Positions 53,322-62,350 are shown, numbered from the stretch's first letter. The stretch is 64,000 bases of DNA from Thermoanaerobacter uzonensis DSM 18761 (GCF_900129115.1 NZ_FQUR01000013.1:30070-94069); one strand, 5' to 3'. Notes: a model not told the origin generated them from the sequence alone. Program-made: numbers and translations.

Positions 53322-53376
53322 TGTAGCAGGATTGAAACAAGAATGTAACAAGAATGAAACAATTGGAATTTATAAT
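53322..53376 (+). promoter_or_regulatory. Tandem 22-bp repeats and promoter, likely response-regulator box
   Basis: TGTAGCAGGATTGAAACAAG and TGTAACAAGAATGAAACAAT are in direct repeat, 22 bases apart (53322 and 53344). TATAAT follows at 53371, and no -35 hexamer is needed where the second repeat lies. This is the arrangement of PhoB-type activator sites. The lipoprotein gene starts 43 bases downstream. Confidence 0.65.
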
Positions 53377-53418
53377 GTAATTGTATGAAATTATTAGAAT
53401 AAATTTGGAGGTGCTGAA

Positions 53419-53907
53419 GTGAAATCTATAAAATTATTAATTTTATTTATTTGTTTTATATTACCAATCAATTTAACCGCATGCAAAAGTACAAATAATG
53501 GAGATATAAAGCCAGTAAAGAGCAACAAAGATATATCCATTAATATGACCATTCAAGACAAAGATGCGACTAAGGTTATTTATGAATTTTATAAACTTGT
53601 GGTAGAAAAAAAGCCCGATGAATATACAAAGTTATATACAAAAGAACATAGAAAGTTATTAATGGATGAAAATGTAAAAGATGATATAAAATATATAAAA
53701 AGTGCAACTATAAAAGATGTAAAATTTTTAAAAAGTATGCCTCAAGAAAAAGGTACCCAAGAATATAAAGTAGAAATTGACCTTCAATATGAAGGAGTAC
53801 CTGAGGATTTAAAGCCAATTGCAATTTCGGGAGAAAGGACATTATTTATTACATTAAAGTTTGAAGATGGTGGATGGAAAATTGCCTCTATTGGAACAGG
53901 ACCATAG
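53419..53907 (+). CDS. Predicted lipoprotein
   Basis: A 162-residue protein with a signal peptide of about 21 residues and lipobox LTAC, so it is lipid-anchored outside the membrane. The rest (IYEFYKLVVEKKPDEYTKLY, then a beta-rich end with GGWKIASIGTG) looks like a small NTF2-like or DUF4829-type domain. Start is GTG with GGAGGT upstream. It follows the regulator box, so it is a probable regulon member; it may serve as the ligand-sensing accessory to the missing kinase. Confidence 0.75.
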   Translation: MKSIKLLILFICFILPINLTACKSTNNGDIKPVKSNKDISINMTIQDKDATKVIYEFYKLVVEKKPDEYTKLYTKEHRKLLMDENVKDDIKYIKSATIKDVKFLKSMPQEKGTQEYKVEIDLQYEGVPEDLKPIAISGERTLFITLKFEDGGWKIASIGTGP

Positions 53908-53917
53908 GAGGTAGATA

Positions 53918-54139
53918 ATGAAAATTAGAACAAGAATTTTAATATATTATACTAGTGCATTTATTGCTATTATTACATTGATAGGTTACTTTATGTTAAA
54001 TTCTATAACTAATTATATCATTAAAAATACGGTCAACAACTTGATTGACAATATTTATATAAATCGAGAAATAAACGTATACCGCATGAAAATATTTTTT
54101 AAAATTTTAAGAGCAATAAAATACATGCAAGTCATATAA
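53918..54139 (+). pseudogene. Sensor histidine kinase, N-terminal stump
   Basis: The frame encodes MKIRTRILIYYTSAFIAIIT, one membrane helix and the start of an extracellular loop, then basic residues and a stop. HAMP, DHp and ATPase domains are absent. Location after the regulator and lipoprotein genes, with TAGGAGGTAG before the ATG, marks it as the remains of the cognate kinase. The following 90 bases (54140-54234) carry no recognisable kinase text. Confidence 0.6.
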
Positions 54140-54234
54140 AGAACATGACAGACTAAGCCATGAATTAGGTAAGTTTCAGGGGTTGTCTTAAAAAATCCTA
54201 CAGTATCTTGACACTATCTAAGAGAGGAGTATAC

Positions 54235-54263
54235 TTGACACTTAAATAATTCTCTGATAAAAT
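54235..54263 (+). promoter_or_regulatory. tadA promoter
   Basis: TTGACA and TAAAAT with 17-base spacing, 60 bases before the tadA start. Confidence 0.75.
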
Positions 54264-54322
54264 ACCTTTATGCAGAGTGTAAATAAAAAAGCAAAAGTTA
54301 ATTTTGCTTGTGGTGGAGTATA

Positions 54323-54769
54323 ATGATTAATAAGTTTATGGAGGCGGCTCTTTTAGAGGCAAAGAAAAGTTACCTACTTGGAGAAGTACCTGTTGGAGCT
54401 GTTATTGTAAAAGATGGACAAATAATTGGAAGAGGCTTTAATCAAAAAGAATCGTCAAATGATGCAACAGCTCATGCAGAAATATTAGCGATAAAGGAAG
54501 CTTGTAAAACTCTTGGCAGTTGGAGACTTGATGACTGTAGCATATATGTAACTTTAGAGCCTTGTAGTATGTGTGCTGGAGCTATTCTAGAGGCTCGTAT
54601 AAAAAGAGTATATATAGGTGCAGAAAGCGATAAGTCTGGTGCTGCAGGTACAGCAGTTGATATTTTAAATAACAGCTATTTGGGAAGTAAAACAGAAGTG
54701 TATTTTGGAATAATGGAAGAAGAATGCAAAACTCTTTTAAAAGATTTTTTTGAAAACTTGAGGGGATAA
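54323..54769 (+). CDS. tadA: tRNA adenosine(34) deaminase TadA
   Basis: TadA converts A34 of tRNA-Arg(ACG) to inosine. The 148-residue cytidine-deaminase fold protein has the catalytic HAEILAI and the zinc ligands in LEPCSMCAGAI. ATG 54323 with GGTGGAG upstream is preferred over the TTG at 54308. The target tRNA-Arg with anticodon ACG is also in this window (43670). The position beside tRNA-Ser, SRP RNA and dnaX is conserved in Firmicutes. Confidence 0.94.
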   Translation: MINKFMEAALLEAKKSYLLGEVPVGAVIVKDGQIIGRGFNQKESSNDATAHAEILAIKEACKTLGSWRLDDCSIYVTLEPCSMCAGAILEARIKRVYIGAESDKSGAAGTAVDILNNSYLGSKTEVYFGIMEEECKTLLKDFFENLRG

Positions 54770-54773
54770 GTGC

Positions 54774-54864
54774 GGAGAGATGGCTGAGTGGTCGAAAGCG
54801 CTCGCCTCGAAAGCGAGTGGGCGAATTTTTCGCCTCGTGAGTTCGAATCTCACTCTCTCCGCCA
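54774..54864 (+). tRNA. tRNA-Ser (CGA)
   Basis: A class II tRNA with acceptor GGAGAGA/TCTCTCC, anticodon loop CTCGAAA (anticodon CGA, codon UCG), a long variable arm, T loop TTCGAAT and encoded GCCA. It starts five bases after tadA. Confidence 0.94.
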
Positions 54865-54919
54865 TGAAAATTGAATAAAACGGTGGAGTAATTATATGGG
54901 TTGAAGTCCAGTAAAACGT

Positions 54920-55013
54920 GGAGAGATGACCGAGTGGACGAAGGTGCACGACTGGAAATCGTGTGTACCCTTTAAAAGGGGTACCGAGGGTTCGAATCCC
55001 TCTCTCTCCGCCA
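54920..55013 (+). tRNA. tRNA-Ser (GGA)
   Basis: A class II tRNA with acceptor GGAGAGA/TCTCTCC, anticodon loop CTGGAAA (anticodon GGA), a long variable arm, T loop TTCGAAT and encoded GCCA. With the three other serine tRNAs in the window, all serine codons can be read. Confidence 0.94.
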
Positions 55014-55026
55014 TGAAAAAGGTAAT

Positions 55027-55305
55027 TCTTGGCCGTACTAGATGGGGAGGTAGCGGTGCCCTGTAACCTGCAACCCGCTATAGCAGGGTCGAATTCCCAG
55101 GCTGAGGCTTGACCATTGTAAGGTCTGGCATAAGTAAGTGGCGTTGATACTTGAGTCCTGCGCAACGGAAATTTGCGAACCCCGTCAGGTCCGGAAGGAA
55201 GCAGCGGTAAGCAAACACTTCCGTGTGCCGCAGGGGAGCTTGAGTGGAGCTAACTGCTTATGTAACGCTTATGGTGGCAGGTCGAAGCTGGGTGTACGGC
55301 CTTTT
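55027..55305 (+). ncRNA. ffs: Signal recognition particle RNA, large Firmicute type
   Basis: The diagnostic helix 8 loop GTCAGGTCCGGAAGGAAGCA is present near 55185-55205, followed by GCGGTAAG. The ends pair (GGCCGTAC at 55031 with GTACGGCC at 55294), giving about 270 bases with an Alu domain (GGTAGCGGTGCC, CCTGTAACC), as in Bacillus. A T-rich terminator follows. It forms the particle with Ffh. Confidence 0.93.
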
Positions 55306-55385
55306 ATTTTTTATTTTTTTTTTGCCTATTATGTTCTCAAAAACCATATCTTTAGCTTTTAAAAATTTTGTGATGTTTGGGATGC

Positions 55386-55485
55386 ACTTATTCTGAGTCT
55401 ATTTTTGTGGGAGGCATTCAGAATAAGTGCGCTATTTTTTTATGGGTGATTTTTGCCTACTCCAATGTTTATTCTAGACCCCATA
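55386..55485 (-). mobile_element. ISL3 left-end relic, inverted copy
   Basis: Read on the minus strand it begins GGGGTCTAGAATAAACATTG, then GCACTTATTCTGAATGCC, matching the ISL3 end at 44088. Only 20 bases separate this from an inverted CAGAATAAGTGC, so it is a short end-derived hairpin, without a transposase. It occupies the gap between SRP RNA and the HD-GYP gene. Confidence 0.6.
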
Positions 55486-55595
55486 TTGTTTTTTTACATA
55501 GCCCTTCTTAAAAGTTTCCGTTTAAGTTTTTATGGGTTTATCCGAAATAACATAGGGAAGTTGTTTTCTACAAAAGAAGAAAGTTGGGGGATTTT

Positions 55596-57491
55596 ATGTT
55601 AAGTGATTATAATAAAAAGTTATTCTTTGTTTTATTTGGTTTATCGATAACTGTGTACACATTGTCTGTTGTGCATTTTTTATCAGGATTTGAAAATAAA
55701 ATTTTTATCGGTGGCATAATTTTATTAATTTCAACGGGGCTATCTGTCATTTTGTCTAAAAAGCTATCTCAGCCCCTTGAGAAATTAAATGAAGGTGTAA
55801 AGAGAATAGCTCAAGGGGATTTTAGTTTTCGCATAAATGTTACCGATTCAAAAGAATTTATAGAACTATCAAAAAATTTCAATTCTATGGCAATGGAGTT
55901 ATCACAAAGTTACATGAAACTAAAAGAACAAACTGAAAATTTAATGCGCCAAAACGAAGAATTGCAAGAATTTAATGCGGAGTTGGAAGCTTCATATGAG
56001 CAATTAGAAGTTTTAACTCATGAGCTAGAAATTTCTGAAAGAAAGTATAGATTGTTAGTTGATAATATTCTGGATATTTTGTGGGTGACAGACAAAAATT
56101 TTATTATTGAATTTGTCAATTCAAGAGTTGTAAGATATTTGAATTATACACCTCCGGAGTTAATAGGGAAAAGTATCTTGGAAATTGTGGATGAAGAAAG
56201 TAAAGAGACATTAAAAGACATGATGGCAGGAAAAATCAATTTTTCGGAGATTAATTTTAAAAATAAAGAAGGTCTGTTAGTCATAACAGAAACTCATGTA
56301 AAAAGGCTTAAAGTCGATGGAAATGTGGTAGGCATACAAGGTATTTCCAGGGATATTACAGAGATCTATCATGTTAAACAGCAAATAGTTGAAAAAAACA
56401 ATGAAATATTGGCCATAAGCGATGTAGGAAGACTTTTAACATCGGGAAGTGACATGAAGGAAGTGTTAAATAATATTGTGGAAAAGGTGGCAAATATACT
56501 CAATTCACCTCTCTGCACCATAAGGGAGCATGATAAAAAGTCACAAAAATTCATTTTAGTTACAAAAGGCGGGGAGCTTAAAGATTATCCTATCTCAAGT
56601 GAAATAATATTGCCACAACAAGATATTAATGATTTAGTGAATTTGAAAGAAATAAAAATAAAAGGTGTTGATGAGTTTCCACATGATAATAATTTAACCT
56701 CTATTTTTGTTGCTAAAGAAGTCTTTTCTGCCGTTATTGTGCCTTTAGTCTCCAGGAATGAAACGATTGGAATATTGACTGTATGGACTTCTACCAAGAC
56801 AGTAAAGAACATGAGCTTGTTGAGGTCGATTGCGAGTGCGGTCTCTGTTGCAATTGAAAATTCCAAGCTTTATGACGAAATCAAGAAGTTATTTATAAAG
56901 ACTATAGAAGCTCTTGCTTATGCAGTTGAAGCAAAAGACGTTTATACAAAAGGGCATTCAATGAGAGTATCTCAATATGCGGCTTTGATAGGAGAATATA
57001 TGGGGCTTTCAAGAGAAAAAGTAGAACAACTTAGAATTGCTGGAATATTACATGATATAGGAAAGATAGGTATTTCAGATGCTATTCTTTTGAAGGCGGG
57101 AAAACTTACAGATGAAGAATATAAGGTAATTAAAAGTCATCCAGAAATATCAAGAAGAATTTTAATGCCTATTGATCTGCCAGAAGAGATATTAGAGGCT
57201 GTTTCAAAGCATCATGAGCGATATGATGGGAAAGGCTATCCTTATGGGTTAAAAGGGGAAGAAATTCCTATAGAGGCAGCAATTCTCGGTGTGGCAGATG
57301 CATTTGATGCCATGACTTCAGATAGGTCTTACAGAAAGGGAATGAATGTTGAAGAAGCTATAAATGAGCTTTTAAAATATAAAGGAACACAATTCCATCC
57401 CGAAGTGGTAGATACCTTTATTTCTCTTTACATGAATGAAAAACACAGACTAGAAGAGATAAAAAATCAAGTTTTTTCAAATGCTTCTTAA
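55596..57491 (+). CDS. HAMP-PAS-GAF-HD-GYP signalling protein (c-di-GMP phosphodiesterase)
   Basis: A 631-residue membrane sensor. Order: two membrane helices (residues about 6-55) with almost no extracellular loop, HAMP (about 57-105), coiled coil (to about 150), PAS (about 155-270), GAF (about 285-425) and HD-GYP (about 435-620). The HD-GYP motifs are complete: LHDIGKIGI, HHERYDGKGYPYG and ADAFDAMTSDRSYR. Such domains hydrolyse cyclic di-GMP. ATG 55596 with GGGGGA upstream is preferred over the upstream TTG. Signal unknown. Confidence 0.92.
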   Translation: MLSDYNKKLFFVLFGLSITVYTLSVVHFLSGFENKIFIGGIILLISTGLSVILSKKLSQPLEKLNEGVKRIAQGDFSFRINVTDSKEFIELSKNFNSMAMELSQSYMKLKEQTENLMRQNEELQEFNAELEASYEQLEVLTHELEISERKYRLLVDNILDILWVTDKNFIIEFVNSRVVRYLNYTPPELIGKSILEIVDEESKETLKDMMAGKINFSEINFKNKEGLLVITETHVKRLKVDGNVVGIQGISRDITEIYHVKQQIVEKNNEILAISDVGRLLTSGSDMKEVLNNIVEKVANILNSPLCTIREHDKKSQKFILVTKGGELKDYPISSEIILPQQDINDLVNLKEIKIKGVDEFPHDNNLTSIFVAKEVFSAVIVPLVSRNETIGILTVWTSTKTVKNMSLLRSIASAVSVAIENSKLYDEIKKLFIKTIEALAYAVEAKDVYTKGHSMRVSQYAALIGEYMGLSREKVEQLRIAGILHDIGKIGISDAILLKAGKLTDEEYKVIKSHPEISRRILMPIDLPEEILEAVSKHHERYDGKGYPYGLKGEEIPIEAAILGVADAFDAMTSDRSYRKGMNVEEAINELLKYKGTQFHPEVVDTFISLYMNEKHRLEEIKNQVFSNAS

Positions 57492-57549
57492 AAGATATAG
57501 AAATATATCTTTTTTTTTGTTACAATTGAATATAACGAGGTGTTAAAGT

Positions 57550-59106
57550 ATGTATCAGTCTTTATATAGAAAGTACAGGCCCAAAAGCTTTAAAGAGGTG
57601 GTGGGGCAAGAGCATATTGTAAAAACTTTAAAAAATCAAATAAAGCTTAATAAGATAGGACATGCTTATCTCTTTACAGGCACAAGAGGAACAGGGAAAA
57701 CCAGTGTAGCTAAGATTTTTGCGAAAGCAGTTAATTGTTTAAATAATACAGATGGAGAGCCTTGTAATTCTTGTGAGATTTGTCAAGCTATAAATAACAA
57801 TACTACGATGGATGTTTTAGAGATTGATGCTGCATCTAATAACAGTGTAAATGATGTAAGAGAATTGAGAGAGTCTGTAATTTACGCTCCTTCTCAAGCT
57901 AAGTACAAAGTATATATAATTGATGAAGTGCATATGCTTTCTACGGGGGCTTTTAATGCTCTTTTAAAAACGTTGGAAGAACCTCCTCCTCATGTGATTT
58001 TTATTCTTGCTACTACTGAACCGGATAAATTACCTGATACTATTTTATCCCGCTGTCAAAGGTTTGACTTCAAAAGAATACCTACCCGGTTAATCGTTCA
58101 AAATCTTGATAGGATTTGCAATGACAGTGGAATAAAAATCGAAGAGAAGGGCCTTAAAACTATTGCTCTCTATGGCAATGGTTCTATGAGAGATGCGATA
58201 AGTCTACTAGAACAATGTGCTTCTTACAAAGAAGGCCTTATAACCTATGAAGATGTATGCGAAATGTTAGGTGTAGCTAATGATGAAATGTTATTTTCAC
58301 TTTTAGATCACATGAATGCTAGAGATGTAGCAGCTTCATTGAAACAATTAGATAAAATTTTGTCTTATGGAATAGACGTGGGAAATTTTTTAAAGTCCTT
58401 AACTTATATTTTAAGAGATATGGTGCTTTACAAAACAGGAGGAGAAGAGTTAAAAGAAATTTTGTATAGCGATGTAGAAACTATAAAAGAAAGAGTGCAA
58501 AAATTTGGTACAGCTTTTTTGACTAACGCTTTAGAAAAATTTACAAATCTACAAAAAGAAGTTAGATATGCTATATCTCCGTTAACCATCTTAGAAGTAA
58601 CTATTTTGAGGTTGATAAAGCCGGAAATTTCTTACGATATGATGAGTTTGTTAACAAGGGTAGAACAAATAGAAGACAAATTAGAAAAAGGACAATTTTT
58701 TTTGAAGGAAGAAAAAGGAGAGAAAAATAAAAAAATAAATTTGCCAGAAGAAGAAAAAGAAGAAAACGTGATATCGCAAATAGTACAGCAAGAGGATATA
58801 GATCTAGAAAAGGTGTGGGCTGAAGTAAAAGAAATGATAAAAAAAGAAAGAATAGCTTTGTATGCCTTTATAGAAAAAGGAACTCCTTATTTAAAAAAAG
58901 GAATAATTGTGGTAGAATATCCTGAGGAGTATGCTTTATTAAAGGAAGAATTAAGCAAAGCGGAAAACAAGAGTTTTATTGAAGAAATATTAAAAAAATT
59001 AGTTGGGAAAGCAATCCCTTTGAAGTTTGAGTTAAGGAAAAATGAAGAAGAATTACTTGTGCAGCAAGTTAAAGAGCTTTTTGGCGAAGATATAGAGATA
59101 ATATAA
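57550..59106 (+). CDS. dnaX: DNA polymerase III subunit gamma/tau
   Basis: DnaX is the AAA+ clamp loader subunit. The 518-residue protein has Walker A GTRGTGKTSVAKIF near residue 43, a zinc module (CEICQA after EPCNSC), DEVHMLSTGAFNALLKTLEEPP, and the SRC sensor region ILSRCQRFDFKRI. A charged C-terminal part (from about 370) corresponds to tau. The following ebfC and recR complete the conserved block. Confidence 0.96.
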   Translation: MYQSLYRKYRPKSFKEVVGQEHIVKTLKNQIKLNKIGHAYLFTGTRGTGKTSVAKIFAKAVNCLNNTDGEPCNSCEICQAINNNTTMDVLEIDAASNNSVNDVRELRESVIYAPSQAKYKVYIIDEVHMLSTGAFNALLKTLEEPPPHVIFILATTEPDKLPDTILSRCQRFDFKRIPTRLIVQNLDRICNDSGIKIEEKGLKTIALYGNGSMRDAISLLEQCASYKEGLITYEDVCEMLGVANDEMLFSLLDHMNARDVAASLKQLDKILSYGIDVGNFLKSLTYILRDMVLYKTGGEELKEILYSDVETIKERVQKFGTAFLTNALEKFTNLQKEVRYAISPLTILEVTILRLIKPEISYDMMSLLTRVEQIEDKLEKGQFFLKEEKGEKNKKINLPEEEKEENVISQIVQQEDIDLEKVWAEVKEMIKKERIALYAFIEKGTPYLKKGIIVVEYPEEYALLKEELSKAENKSFIEEILKKLVGKAIPLKFELRKNEEELLVQQVKELFGEDIEII

Positions 59107-59176
59107 TAATTTTCACAAATAATTCAAAAAAGCATATAAATATTTTTAGAATAAAAATTTAGGAGGTTATACTGTT

Positions 59177-59512
59177 ATGGCAAAAGGAGGATTTCCGGGC
59201 GGGTTTAATATAAATAATATGATTAAACAAGCCCAGCAAATGCAGGAAGAAATGAAAAGGGTGCAAGAGGAATTAGTGCAAAAAACTGTAGAAGCTACTG
59301 CCGGTGGTGGGATGGTAAAAGTAGTTGCTAATGGCAGAAAAGAGCTTGTTAGTATTGAAATAAACCCTGATGTGGTGGATAAAGAGGATGTAGAAACGTT
59401 GGAAGACCTTGTATTGGCTGCGGTTAATCAAGCTTTGAGAAATGCAGAAGAAATGATTGCTTCTGAAATGGCAAAGATAACCGGAGGACTAAACATTCCT
59501 GGACTGTTTTGA
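59177..59512 (+). CDS. ebfC: Nucleoid-associated protein EbfC/YbaB
   Basis: A 111-residue DNA-binding protein. A Gly-rich start is followed by a helix [20 protein letters not shown], and the core has [20 protein letters not shown] and [10 protein letters not shown]. It lies between dnaX and recR as in most bacteria. AGGAGGT precedes the ATG. Confidence 0.94.
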   Translation: MAKGGFPGGFNINNMIKQAQQMQEEMKRVQEELVQKTVEATAGGGMVKVVANGRKELVSIEINPDVVDKEDVETLEDLVLAAVNQALRNAEEMIASEMAKITGGLNIPGLF

Positions 59513-59521
59513 GGTGAAAAA

Positions 59522-60121
59522 ATGAACTATTATTCTGCATCTTTAGCAAAGCTTATAGAAGAACTGTCAAAGTTGCCTGGTATAGGTCCTAAAACAGCAC
59601 AAAGGCTTGCTTTTTTCATAATAAACATGCCTTTAGAAGAGGTAAAAAGCTTATCTCAAGCGATTATTGATGCAAAAGAAAAGATAAAGTATTGTAGAAT
59701 TTGTTATAACATAACTGATACAGAGGTTTGTAATATATGCAGTAATAAAGAAAGAGATCATTCTCTTATATGTGTTGTTTCTCATCCTATGGATGTTGTC
59801 GCAATGGAGAAAATACGAGAATATAAAGGAGTGTATCATGTACTCCATGGTGTTATTTCTCCGATAGAAGGCGTTGGACCTGAAGATATAAAAATTAAAG
59901 AACTTTTAGACAGGGTTAAAAATGGAAATATAAAAGAAGTCATACTTGCTACAAATCCTGACATAGAAGGAGAAGCGACGGCAATGTACATTGCCAAGCT
60001 ATTAAAGCCGCTGGGAATAAAAGTCACAAGGATTGCTCATGGGGTGCCGGTAGGCGGTGACCTGGAATACACCGATGTTGTAACTCTTTCAAGGGCTCTT
60101 GAAGGTAGAAGGGAATTGTAA
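59522..60121 (+). CDS. recR: Recombination protein RecR
   Basis: RecR acts with RecF and RecO in gap repair. The 199-residue protein has the helix-hairpin-helix [15 protein letters not shown], a C4 zinc finger ([16 protein letters not shown]), and a TOPRIM domain ([15 protein letters not shown] and [15 protein letters not shown]). It is followed by a fluoride-responsive module; in Bacillus yaaL and bofA would follow directly. Confidence 0.96.
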   Translation: MNYYSASLAKLIEELSKLPGIGPKTAQRLAFFIINMPLEEVKSLSQAIIDAKEKIKYCRICYNITDTEVCNICSNKERDHSLICVVSHPMDVVAMEKIREYKGVYHVLHGVISPIEGVGPEDIKIKELLDRVKNGNIKEVILATNPDIEGEATAMYIAKLLKPLGIKVTRIAHGVPVGGDLEYTDVVTLSRALEGRREL

Positions 60122-60127
60122 AAGGTA

Positions 60128-60156
60128 TTGCATTTTCATTTGTAGTTTATTATAAT
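60128..60156 (+). promoter_or_regulatory. crcB promoter
   Basis: TTGCAT and TATAAT with 17-base spacing lie just before the fluoride riboswitch. Confidence 0.75.
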
Positions 60157-60177
60157 AAATTTGTGATGAATACCATA

Positions 60178-60256
60178 AGGCGATGGAGCTCGCCATAAAT
60201 GCGGAAACGCTAATGGCTCCTATTAGGAGGATAGAAAGCCTAATAGGGGTTTTTTA
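60178..60256 (+). ncRNA. Fluoride riboswitch (crcB motif)
   Basis: The aptamer text GGCGATGGAGCTCGCC, then AAATGCGGAAACGCTAATGG and CTCCTAT, matches the crcB motif. It is followed by the terminator CCTATTAGG/CCTAATAGG with six T. Fluoride binding should allow transcription of two crcB genes. The genetic context confirms the call. Confidence 0.93.
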
Positions 60257-60289
60257 TTGCCTAAAAATGTAAACAGAAAGGGGATTTTC

Positions 60290-60691
60290 ATGGAGTACAT
60301 CTATATAGGTATCGGAGGATTTTTTGGAGCAGCACTAAGATATTTAATAACAATTTACTTTACCAAAATGTATCACACTATATTTCCCTTTGAAACTTTT
60401 ATGATAAATATTTTAGGTTCGTTTTTGTTAAGTTTTATTGCTAATTTTACTATGGATGAGTACGAGGTAAATACTAATTTGAGGTTAGCGATAACAACAG
60501 GATTTATTGGGGCTTTTACGACATTTTCTACTTTTAGTATGGAAATAATAAATTTACTAAAAGCAGGTAAAGATTATATTGCTCTAAGTTATATAATTTT
60601 ATCAATATTTGGTGGCCTTATGATGTCTTATTTAGGGTTTGAATTTGCTGACAAAACTTTTAGCTTACTAAAGGAGCAGGAAAGAGAATGA
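60290..60691 (+). CDS. crcB: Fluoride channel subunit CrcB/Fluc 1
   Basis: A 133-residue protein with four membrane helices. Signature blocks are GIGGFFGAALRYLITIYF, TFMINILGSFLLSF, and TTGFIGAFTTFSTFSMEI. It exports fluoride. ATG 60290 with AAAGGGG upstream is chosen; the longer frame would run into the riboswitch terminator. It overlaps the second crcB by four bases. Confidence 0.93.
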   Translation: MEYIYIGIGGFFGAALRYLITIYFTKMYHTIFPFETFMINILGSFLLSFIANFTMDEYEVNTNLRLAITTGFIGAFTTFSTFSMEIINLLKAGKDYIALSYIILSIFGGLMMSYLGFEFADKTFSLLKEQERE

Positions 60692-61074
60692 TAATAAGTA
60701 TACTGTATGTAGGAATTGGAGGAATTTTTGGAGCAATATTGAGATATGAAATATCGAGGCATATAAAGGAAAACAGAGAGATAATTATTCCAATCGAAAC
60801 TTTCATTATAAATGTATTAGGTGCGTTTTTATTAAACTTTTTATCAAGTCCTAAAATAAATGTAGATTTAAGCTGTGATGTTAAACTTTTTTTGACAACG
60901 GGATTTCTAGGTGCTTTTACGACATACTCAACTTTTTCCCATGAGACAGTAGACTTAATCAAGAATAAAAAATATTTTCATGCATTTATATATATGTCCT
61001 TAACAATTATATTTGGACTAATAGGAGGAGCATTGGGATATTATCTCGGAAATTATATGGGAAAATTGATTTAA
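60688..61074 (+). CDS. crcB: Fluoride channel subunit CrcB/Fluc 2
   Basis: A 128-residue paralogue of the preceding protein: GIGGIFGAILRYEISRHI, TFIINVLGAFLLNF and TTGFLGAFTTYSTFSHETV. The two diverge well beyond a recent duplication. Adjacent pairs in Firmicutes are thought to form heterodimeric channels. The ATG overlaps the stop of crcB 1. Confidence 0.93.
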   Translation: MIISILYVGIGGIFGAILRYEISRHIKENREIIIPIETFIINVLGAFLLNFLSSPKINVDLSCDVKLFLTTGFLGAFTTYSTFSHETVDLIKNKKYFHAFIYMSLTIIFGLIGGALGYYLGNYMGKLI

Positions 61075-61128
61075 TTGGTGTATAATATATATCAGTAGAA
61101 AATAAATATCAATTAGGAGGAATAAAAT

Positions 61129-62301
61129 GTGAATTTGAATTATAATAATTTACTGTCTGCTTTATCTTTGGCCCTTGACGTTCAAGAGTATAAAAATATG
61201 GGACATGCAAGAAGGGTGGCTTATATTTCTTTAAGGATTTCTGAGATGTTAAATTTAAACGAAGAAGAATCAAAAAAAATATACTATTCTGCTTTTTTAC
61301 ATGATATAGGGAAAGGGGATATATACGAAGACTTTGACACAGATGAATGGTGGAAACACAGTGAAAGAGGAAGTGAGATTGTAAAGAAACTACCTTTTGG
61401 AGAAAATTTTTCGGATATTATAAGATATCATCATGAAAATTACGATGGAAGCGGATATTTTAATCTAAATGGTGATTCTATTCCTTTAGGAGCTCAAATT
61501 GTTTTTATATCTGATCAATTTGATATACGTTACACCTCATTAGCTGGGAAAGAAAGCGAGTATAATATTCGGAATAATATCAAAGAATGTATAAAAAGTG
61601 GCACTGGAAAGATGTTTAATCCTGTGGTTGCAAATGCATTACTTGACCTTACAAGACAAGAAAAATTTTGGCTTGATTATAAATTTTTTGATATAAAAAC
61701 TATATTAAAAAGGATTGAACCTAAGGACATTGTTTCAATAGGAATTAATGAATTAGAGGATATAGCAGAGGTTTTTGCGCAGATTATCGATAATAGAAGC
61801 CGATTTACATATAACCATTCAAGAGGTATTTCAAACTTGGCATATAATATGGCCAAAGTGATAGGCTATGATGAAGAAGTGACCAGGAAAATAAAAATTG
61901 CGGGATTGCTACATGACCTTGGAAAGCTAGCTATACCTAATTCTATTCTTGACAAACCGGACAAGCTTACTGAAGAGGAGTTTATGGTTATAAAATCTCA
62001 TACCTATTATACTAAAGAAATACTCAAAGAAATAGGAGGAATAGATGATATAGCAGAATGGGCAGCAAATCATCACGAGAAATTAGATGGAAGCGGGTAT
62101 CCTGAGGGATTAAAAGGTGACGAAATTGGACAGATTGATAGACATGTGGCGGTTTGTGACATGTATCAAGCATTGACAGAAGACAGGCCTTATAGAAATG
62201 GATTTGAACCGAAGCAAGCGATAGACGTTATTGCAAAATTGGTGAAAGATAATAAAGTAAGCGGAGAATCTTTAGAAATTTTAAAAGAAGTGGTACTTTG
62301 A
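61129..62301 (+). CDS. Tandem HD/HD-GYP domain protein
   Basis: A 390-residue soluble protein with two HD-type domains. The first (residues about 5-190) has FLHDIGKGD and HHENYDGSGYF; the second (about 205-390) has LLHDLGKLAIPN, HHEKLDGSGYPEG and DMYQALTEDRPYR. The second matches HD-GYP cyclic dinucleotide phosphodiesterases best; the first lacks part of the GYP signature (GYF). No membrane segment or sensor domain. Start is GTG with AGGAGGA upstream. Confidence 0.88.
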   Translation: MNLNYNNLLSALSLALDVQEYKNMGHARRVAYISLRISEMLNLNEEESKKIYYSAFLHDIGKGDIYEDFDTDEWWKHSERGSEIVKKLPFGENFSDIIRYHHENYDGSGYFNLNGDSIPLGAQIVFISDQFDIRYTSLAGKESEYNIRNNIKECIKSGTGKMFNPVVANALLDLTRQEKFWLDYKFFDIKTILKRIEPKDIVSIGINELEDIAEVFAQIIDNRSRFTYNHSRGISNLAYNMAKVIGYDEEVTRKIKIAGLLHDLGKLAIPNSILDKPDKLTEEEFMVIKSHTYYTKEILKEIGGIDDIAEWAANHHEKLDGSGYPEGLKGDEIGQIDRHVAVCDMYQALTEDRPYRNGFEPKQAIDVIAKLVKDNKVSGESLEILKEVVL

Positions 62302-62307
62302 TGTATA

Positions 62308-62340
62308 CTCAACCGTATTTTAGGAAATAATACGGTTGAG
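62308..62340 (+). promoter_or_regulatory. Hairpin abutting the yaaL ribosome site
   Basis: A perfect 12-bp inverted repeat CTCAACCGTATT/AATACGGTTGAG with a 9-base loop ends directly at the GAGGAGGT ribosome site of yaaL. There is no T run, so it is not an intrinsic terminator. It may influence translation or mark RNA processing. Confidence 0.55.
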
Positions 62341-62350
62341 GAGGTATATT

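Noticed and set aside
53322..53365. CRISPR-type repeats
   Set aside because: Only two direct repeats without spacers; no CRISPR array or cas gene was seen anywhere in the window.
55138..55362. Open frames over the SRP RNA
   Set aside because: The sequence is explained by the structured RNA; the frames lack ribosome sites.
60290..61074. The two crcB genes as one gene broken by frameshift
   Set aside because: Each has a full set of four helices and its own start; the ATGA overlap is normal coupling.
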